From Pelobium manganitolerans (lineage in GTDB: Bacteria; Bacteroidota; Bacteroidia; Sphingobacteriales; Sphingobacteriaceae), in assembly GCF_003609575.1 (NCBI RefSeq), contig NZ_MBTA01000025.1:248001-312000 (forward strand): a stretch of DNA of 64,000 nt, given 5' to 3'. Positions 59,608-64,000 of this stretch are shown piece after piece (position 1 is the first letter of the stretch; the number at the start of each line of letters is the position of its first letter). The notes below the pieces were generated by a model. The model was not told the origin of the DNA and made no database searches. It saw only the letters and a program-made list of their open reading frames with translations. The translations under genes and the position numbers were made by a program.

Positions 59608-62442
59608 ATGCCATATATTAATATTAAAACAATAATATTCAGTATTATATCTATAATTATTTTAAGCTTTTGTTCACAAAGGTGTTTTTCGCAACTTATT
59701 GATGGCGGACAAAACCCACCTAGTGTAAAATTTAGGCAAATTAATACGGAGCGTTTCCAAATCATCTATCCTACCCCACTGGAGTTTGATGCTCAAAAAG
59801 TGGCAAATACACTCGAAGCAGTGGTGGCCGATGTTAGCAAAACCTTAGGGCGCCAACCCAAACCAATTTCCATCATTTTACAGAACCAAGGTGTGCAGTC
59901 AAACGGCTTCGTAACTATGGCTCCCCGACATTCAGAATTTTACACTATGCCCGGTCAAGAATTTGACGCACAAGATTGGCTCAACTCACTAGCTGTACAC
60001 GAACTTAGGCATGTGGTTCAGTTTGACAATTTAGCTCCAAACTTGGGAGCTCCACTTTTTGAAGAATTGAAGCTGGCACTGTTCGGCATCAACTTACCAG
60101 CTTGGTTTTTTGAAGGTGACGCGGTAGGGATAGAAACTGCATTAAGTAAGGCGGGCAGAGGAAGATTACCGGCATTTGAACAAACTTTAAGAACAAATAT
60201 ACTCTCACAAAATAAGTTTAGCTATTCTAAAAATTATTTTGGATCTTATAAAAATTTTGTATCCGGGTATTATCCTATGGGATATTTTATGACTACAAAA
60301 ATCAGGAAAGATAATGGCCCAAAAATTTTATCCAATATCCTAACTCGAATTAAAGACCTACCCTTTCGTCCTTACAACTTTAGTTCGTCGCTTAAAAAAT
60401 TCACCGGAATTGGAACCCGCCAACTTTACCTCCAAACCATGGCCGAGATGGAGAAGTTGTGGAGCGCGCAAGAAGAAAAAATCAAACTTGAACAATACCC
60501 GGTATTAAATCCGACCAACATCAAAAACCCGAGTAATTATTTACTTCCTCAAATTGACGAAAAAGGACGTTTGCTTTGCCTAAAAAATTCTTTCACGGCA
60601 AGTCCGTCAATCATCACTATTGGCCCGCAAAAAAAGGAAGAAGTTTTAGTAAAAATTGGCCCGCAAACAGAGGCCAATTTTAGCCTTGCCAAAGACCTAA
60701 TTTGTTGGGACGAAATCAGGATCGACAGCCGCTACCAGCAACGTACATTTAGTGTAATATGCACCTACAATTTAACAACAAAAAAATACCGTCAGCTTAC
60801 GCACAAAACACGGCTGTTTTCCCCGTCATTTTCTGCCGACGGAAAAAAAATAATTGCTGTAAAAGTTAGCCAATCCAATCATTTCAATTTAGTGGAGTTA
60901 GATGCCGAAAGTGGCAACTTGCTAAAGGAATTTCCGAATCCAGAAAACTACACTTTGCAAACCCCTGCCTACAATAACGACGCAACAAAAATTATAGTCA
61001 CCGCTGTATGTGAAAAGGGAAAAAGCTTGCTGCTTTATGAGGGAGATAACGCTCGGCTATTGCTTCCTTTTACAACACAGCTTATTGCCCGACCGATTTT
61101 CTGGAACAAGCAAATTATTTTTAAAGCGCATTACAACGGTATCGAAAATATTTATCTGTTGACCGAACGCGGAGAAATGCGCCAACTTAGTCACAGCAGG
61201 TTTGGAGCCAACTACCCTTATGTAAACCGCGGACAATTATACTTCAGCGATTATTCCGCAAATGGCTACAACATCGCCTCGCTTGATTTAAGACGCCACA
61301 ACGACGCGCATGCTTCCCGCGAAGAAAACACCTTCGTGGAATATTATTCATCGCTTATATCGCAGGAAAATGCGTCAAATATTTTGGAAAGTGTGGATTC
61401 TGTCCGATACCCCTCAAAACCCTATCCCGATTTCTCGCATGTGTTCTACTTTCACAGCCTAAGACCGTCTGTTACAGAAAACCAATATAATAACGATTAC
61501 AATTTAGGTTTCGACCTCATTTCCAACAACAAACTCAACACTGCAGCCGCATCTTTAGGCTATCAATACAACAGCGCACTGCACAGCGGCTCCTATAGCG
61601 CCAACTTCAGCTATCAAAAATACTATCCAAAATTATCGCTTAGCTACCGCAACCGCCCACGGCTGGCATACACTAAAATCAAAAACCAAACGGATAGCAT
61701 TATTGTGCCGTTTACCTGGCGCGAGCATTACAGCAGCTTAGATGTTAGCATCCCCTACGCTAAAAATTGGCTTAACAAAAGCCTTTATGGCAGCTTCACC
61801 GTATCCACTTCCTATACCCAGCGCTACAACCAAAACATGCAGGTTTCGGGCTTTCTACTGCAAAATGTTTTTCCGCTGAAGTACCGTTTTGCAATTGGCA
61901 TTAACAGCCAGCGCAGTGCCAGAGATTTAGCGCCTCGCTGGGGGCAAAACTTGGAATTTAACTATGAACACGCTCCTTTTGATAAAAAATTAGTTGGATC
62001 CAACTTTTTTGTCAAATCTGCTTTTTATTTTCCGGGTTTAGCGCCCAACCATAGCTTTAGCGCCAGTTTAAATTTCCAAACTAACAGTGGCGTGTACCTG
62101 TACCATGCGGATATTCCGCGTGCAAACGGATGGGCAAACATGCCGGGCATCCTAAAATTGAAGAACACGCTTTTGTTGAGCTATCGCTTTCCCGTTGCTT
62201 ATCCCGACTGGGAACTTGGCCCAATTGCCTACGTAAAGCGCATTAAAGGCGGTGTTTTTAGTGACTTTGAAAACATCAATGCCGGCAACGGTTTACGCGG
62301 TTACGGATTAGATTTAAGTGCCGATATGAATTTATTGAGATATTACCTTCCTATTTTCGAGTTTGGCGGAAAAATTATCATTCCGGCTGAAAGCGCCACA
62401 AAAAAACCGATATTCGAGCTTGGGATTAATTTTAATTACTGA
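59608..62442 (+). CDS. Metallopeptidase-like / beta-propeller / outer-membrane barrel protein
   Basis: 944 aa with a signal peptide (to CFSQ, about residue 29). Three parts: a gluzincin (peptidase MA-like) domain with HELRH at 131-135 and the third ligand Glu169 in WFFEGDAVG; a TolB/WD40-like propeller (about 290-560) with repeats such as LFSPSFSADGKKIIAV and LQTPAYNNDATKIIVTA; and a C-terminal barrel (about 620-944) with alternating strands ending FELGINFNY, as in Omp85/surface-antigen proteins. It probably sits in the outer membrane with a periplasmic or surface protease. The first codons are unusually A/T-rich. Confidence 0.75.
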   Translation: MPYINIKTIIFSIISIIILSFCSQRCFSQLIDGGQNPPSVKFRQINTERFQIIYPTPLEFDAQKVANTLEAVVADVSKTLGRQPKPISIILQNQGVQSNGFVTMAPRHSEFYTMPGQEFDAQDWLNSLAVHELRHVVQFDNLAPNLGAPLFEELKLALFGINLPAWFFEGDAVGIETALSKAGRGRLPAFEQTLRTNILSQNKFSYSKNYFGSYKNFVSGYYPMGYFMTTKIRKDNGPKILSNILTRIKDLPFRPYNFSSSLKKFTGIGTRQLYLQTMAEMEKLWSAQEEKIKLEQYPVLNPTNIKNPSNYLLPQIDEKGRLLCLKNSFTASPSIITIGPQKKEEVLVKIGPQTEANFSLAKDLICWDEIRIDSRYQQRTFSVICTYNLTTKKYRQLTHKTRLFSPSFSADGKKIIAVKVSQSNHFNLVELDAESGNLLKEFPNPENYTLQTPAYNNDATKIIVTAVCEKGKSLLLYEGDNARLLLPFTTQLIARPIFWNKQIIFKAHYNGIENIYLLTERGEMRQLSHSRFGANYPYVNRGQLYFSDYSANGYNIASLDLRRHNDAHASREENTFVEYYSSLISQENASNILESVDSVRYPSKPYPDFSHVFYFHSLRPSVTENQYNNDYNLGFDLISNNKLNTAAASLGYQYNSALHSGSYSANFSYQKYYPKLSLSYRNRPRLAYTKIKNQTDSIIVPFTWREHYSSLDVSIPYAKNWLNKSLYGSFTVSTSYTQRYNQNMQVSGFLLQNVFPLKYRFAIGINSQRSARDLAPRWGQNLEFNYEHAPFDKKLVGSNFFVKSAFYFPGLAPNHSFSASLNFQTNSGVYLYHADIPRANGWANMPGILKLKNTLLLSYRFPVAYPDWELGPIAYVKRIKGGVFSDFENINAGNGLRGYGLDLSADMNLLRYYLPIFEFGGKIIIPAESATKKPIFELGINFNY

Positions 62443-62444
62443 AA

Positions 62445-62756
62445 ATGAGCTTTAAAACTATTCTTATTATCATTTGTAGCGTTGCCCTTACCATTGTGTG
62501 TATGCAAAATATGGAACCCGCAAACATCCAAATACTTTGGATGGAGTTTACTGTGGCTAAACTATGGATGCTACTGACTTGTGCTTTTTTCGGATTTGTG
62601 ATTGGGATACTAGTGGCTCGGCCCAAAAAGAGAATTATACCACAGGAAAACAGCGCAGAAGTTCCTTTTGAAATTAACCGCCCTGTGGGGGATGATGAAC
62701 TTAGCAACAACAGCAAAAAACAACTGAGTGATGAAGACAGGGATTACTTGTATTAG
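62445..62756 (+). CDS. LapA-domain (DUF1049-like) membrane protein
   Basis: 103 aa with two membrane helices (about 4-20 and 38-58), the second with CAFFGFVIGILVARPKK, as in small LapA/YciS-type proteins, followed by a polar cytoplasmic tail. In E. coli, LapA helps regulate LPS levels; whether that holds here is unknown. It starts 2 bp after the barrel gene and is co-transcribed. Confidence 0.7.
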   Translation: MSFKTILIIICSVALTIVCMQNMEPANIQILWMEFTVAKLWMLLTCAFFGFVIGILVARPKKRIIPQENSAEVPFEINRPVGDDELSNNSKKQLSDEDRDYLY

Positions 62757-62780
62757 ATTTAGAAGTAAACTTTGGATATA

Positions 62781-62815
62781 AAAAAAGCCTCTCAATTTCT
62801 TGAAAGGCTTTTTCT
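62781..62815. terminator. Terminator between the LapA-like gene and tRNA-His (bidirectional)
   Basis: AAAAAAGCCT (62781-62790) and AGGCTTTTT (62805-62813) form a stem with T runs in both directions, ending both the plus-strand gene and the minus-strand tRNA. Confidence 0.8.
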
Positions 62816-62825
62816 TTTTTTGAAG

Positions 62826-62900
62826 GGCGGACGAAGGGACTCGAACCCTCGACTCCCGGCACCACAAACCAGTGCTCTAACCAACTGAGCTACGACCGCC
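62826..62900 (-). tRNA. tRNA-His (anticodon GTG)
   Basis: 75 nt, with D-arm GCTC/GAGC, anticodon loop TTGTGGT (GTG) and T-arm GAGGG-TTCGAGT-CCCTT. The acceptor has the extra G(-1) paired with C73, the histidine identity element. The pair at position 5:68 is U-U, a mismatch. CCA is not encoded. Confidence 0.95.
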
Positions 62901-63047
62901 GTGCATTAGTGGAGCGCAAAAGTAATTTAAAATTTAGAAAATTCAAATTTTTAAACACTCTTCAGCCCTGCTTAATGCTATAATGCTGATTTATTGCAAA
63001 ATAATTTTTTAAAATCGCTTGTTTTGCCATTTCCCTATCTTCGCACT

Positions 63048-63518
63048 ATGATCCAAATTTTTACCGATGGTGCCGCAAGTGGCAATCCAGGGCCGGGCGG
63101 TTACGGCGTTATCTTAAGAGCAGGCAACCATTATAAAGAAATTTCGGAAGGCTTTAGGCTCACCACAAACAACCGTATGGAACTTTTAGCGGTTTGCATA
63201 GGCTTAGAGGCCATCAAAAAGCTTAACCAAGAAATCGTGATTTATTCTGACTCTAAGTACGTGATTGATTCGGTAGAAAAGAAATGGGTTTTTGCCTGGC
63301 TAAAAAAAGGCTTTGCGGGCAAAAAAAACAAAGACTTATGGATGCGTTTTTTACAGGTTTACAAATTGCACCAGGTAAAATTTGTATGGGTGAAGGGACA
63401 TGCCGGACATCCGGAAAACGAAAGATGCGATGAGCTTGCCGTCATCGCATCTAAATCTAAAGATCAAAAAATTGACACTGTTTTTGAAGTTGAAAATCAA
63501 AAACAGAAGTTGCTTTAG
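63048..63518 (+). CDS. rnhA: Ribonuclease HI
   Basis: The start is taken at ATG 63048 (156 aa), giving MIQIFTDGAASGNPGPGGYGVIL, the usual RNase HI N-terminus; an upstream in-frame start at 62994 adds unlike sequence. Catalytic acids are visible: Asp in FTDGAAS, Glu in NRMELLAV, Asp in IYSDSKYV, and a C-terminal GHAGHPENERCDELA. It cuts RNA in RNA-DNA hybrids. A TATCTTCG box lies just before the ATG. It is followed by a REP-like hairpin. Confidence 0.95.
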   Translation: MIQIFTDGAASGNPGPGGYGVILRAGNHYKEISEGFRLTTNNRMELLAVCIGLEAIKKLNQEIVIYSDSKYVIDSVEKKWVFAWLKKGFAGKKNKDLWMRFLQVYKLHQVKFVWVKGHAGHPENERCDELAVIASKSKDQKIDTVFEVENQKQKLL

Positions 63519-63551
63519 GAGCCTCACCCTAACCCTCTCCAAAGGAGAGGG
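63519..63551 (+). repeat. REP-like element, third copy
   Basis: GAGCCTCACCC directly after the rnhA stop, then the hairpin CCCTCTCC-AAA-GGAGAGGG (63533-63551). It is the same family as the pair at 39739-39947. It lacks a T run, so it is not a standard terminator. Confidence 0.6.
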
Positions 63552-63648
63552 AACTTAATTCTTTACTTGGTTTAAGCTTAAGGAACATGCAATTTATACG
63601 GATCGGATAATAAAACGACCGAACTTCTTCCCCAATAAACCATCTATA

Positions 63649-64000
63649 TTAATGAACTTCTTCCGTTTTTGAGTTAGCTGCTTCTTCTAACGGAGAATAT
63701 TCGGCCATAAACTCTTCTGCTTTTAAAACCATGTCGGTAGAGCCGATGAAAATGGATTCGCGCTGGTGGATTTCTTTTACATCTATCTCCAAAATACGCT
63801 GGTAGCCGTTTGTGGCCCTTCCGCCGGCCTGTTCAATAATAAATGCAAGCGGGTTACATTCATAAACCAAGCGGAGCTTACCTTTTGGCGCCGCGGCGGT
63901 GGTAGGATAAATATATACGCCACCTTTAATTAAATTCCGGTGCAAATCTGCCACCATAGAACCGATATACCTTGAAGTATAAGGCCTGTTAGTGCTTTCA
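63649..64000 (-). CDS. fbp: Fructose-1,6-bisphosphatase class I, C-terminal part (5' end beyond window)
   Basis: The frame is open to the window edge, so 117 residues are seen. [23 protein letters not shown] is the conserved substrate-binding region. [25 protein letters not shown] follows, and the C-terminal tail has [13 protein letters not shown]. The enzyme makes fructose-6-phosphate in gluconeogenesis. The tail after the motif is longer than usual, ending SKTEEVH. Confidence 0.92.
   Translation of the reverse strand, partial: ESTNRPYTSRYIGSMVADLHRNLIKGGVYIYPTTAAAPKGKLRLVYECNPLAFIIEQAGGRATNGYQRILEIDVKEIHQRESIFIGSTDMVLKAEEFMAEYSPLEEAANSKTEEVH

Overview
The window looks like the chromosome of a Bacteroidota member, most likely Sphingobacteriaceae (Pedobacter/Mucilaginibacter-like). 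The evidence is Bacteroidota-type promoter boxes (TAnnTTTG, in the best cases with TTG or TTTG about 19-20 nt upstream), few Shine-Dalgarno sites, many secreted glycoside hydrolases and lipoproteins, families typical of the phylum (DUF5723, free-standing four-helix-bundle S23-like proteins) and moderate GC. No rRNA, CRISPR array or intact transposase was seen. The only intact RNA gene found is tRNA-His.

Layout. 1-1817: right end of a probable genomic island. It holds the C-terminal part of a UvrD-like helicase (possibly a defence helicase of Gabija GajB type), an unknown gene, and a short copy of what looks like a tRNA-Arg 3' end followed by a terminator. 1998-4317: a fasciclin lipoprotein, a truncated alpha/beta hydrolase, an intact secreted alpha/beta hydrolase and a repeat element. 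4318-11174: a fatty-acid beta-oxidation operon (MarR regulator, fadN, fadA, fadE) with two small four-helix-bundle genes in its spacers and a clear MarR operator/promoter. 11357-33900: thirteen co-directional minus-strand genes, a large carbohydrate locus without SusC/SusD. It encodes GH78, a GH43-like propeller, two GH2, two solute-binding-like proteins lacking signal peptides, two CaiB/BaiF CoA-transferases, a Gfo/Idh/MocA oxidoreductase, a MaoC dehydratase, a FucP-type permease, GH106 and GH127. A divergent IclR regulator (34136) probably controls it. 34979-57245: mostly core genes (PRTase, smc, smpB, pcm, sugar-phosphate transferase, priA, tsaB, yidD, rnpA, rpmH, mscL, rpoN, rpsO, tgt, LptF/G) mixed with Bacteroidota-specific envelope proteins. 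57248-64000: an EamA transporter, a 1.45-kb A-rich ORF-free segment, a metallopeptidase/propeller/beta-barrel protein, a LapA-like protein, tRNA-His, rnhA and the C-terminal part of fbp.

Working together. The GH78, GH106, GH127, GH2 and GH43-like enzymes would strip rhamnose, arabinofuranose and galactose/glucuronate from a branched plant or algal glycan, and FucP would import a deoxy sugar. The cytoplasmic CoA-transferase, MaoC and oxidoreductase set suggests onward conversion of an acid through CoA thioesters. The fad operon handles acyl-CoAs under MarR control.

The most unusual signal is a set of short-phrase low-complexity repeats (GATGTGAGA, AAGTAGCAAGTA, TTAGTTGGTTAGG types). They begin directly at stop codons and fill spacers inside operons: fad, the carbohydrate locus and smc-smpB. 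Two of these spacers sit beside the Avd/S23-like four-helix-bundle genes.
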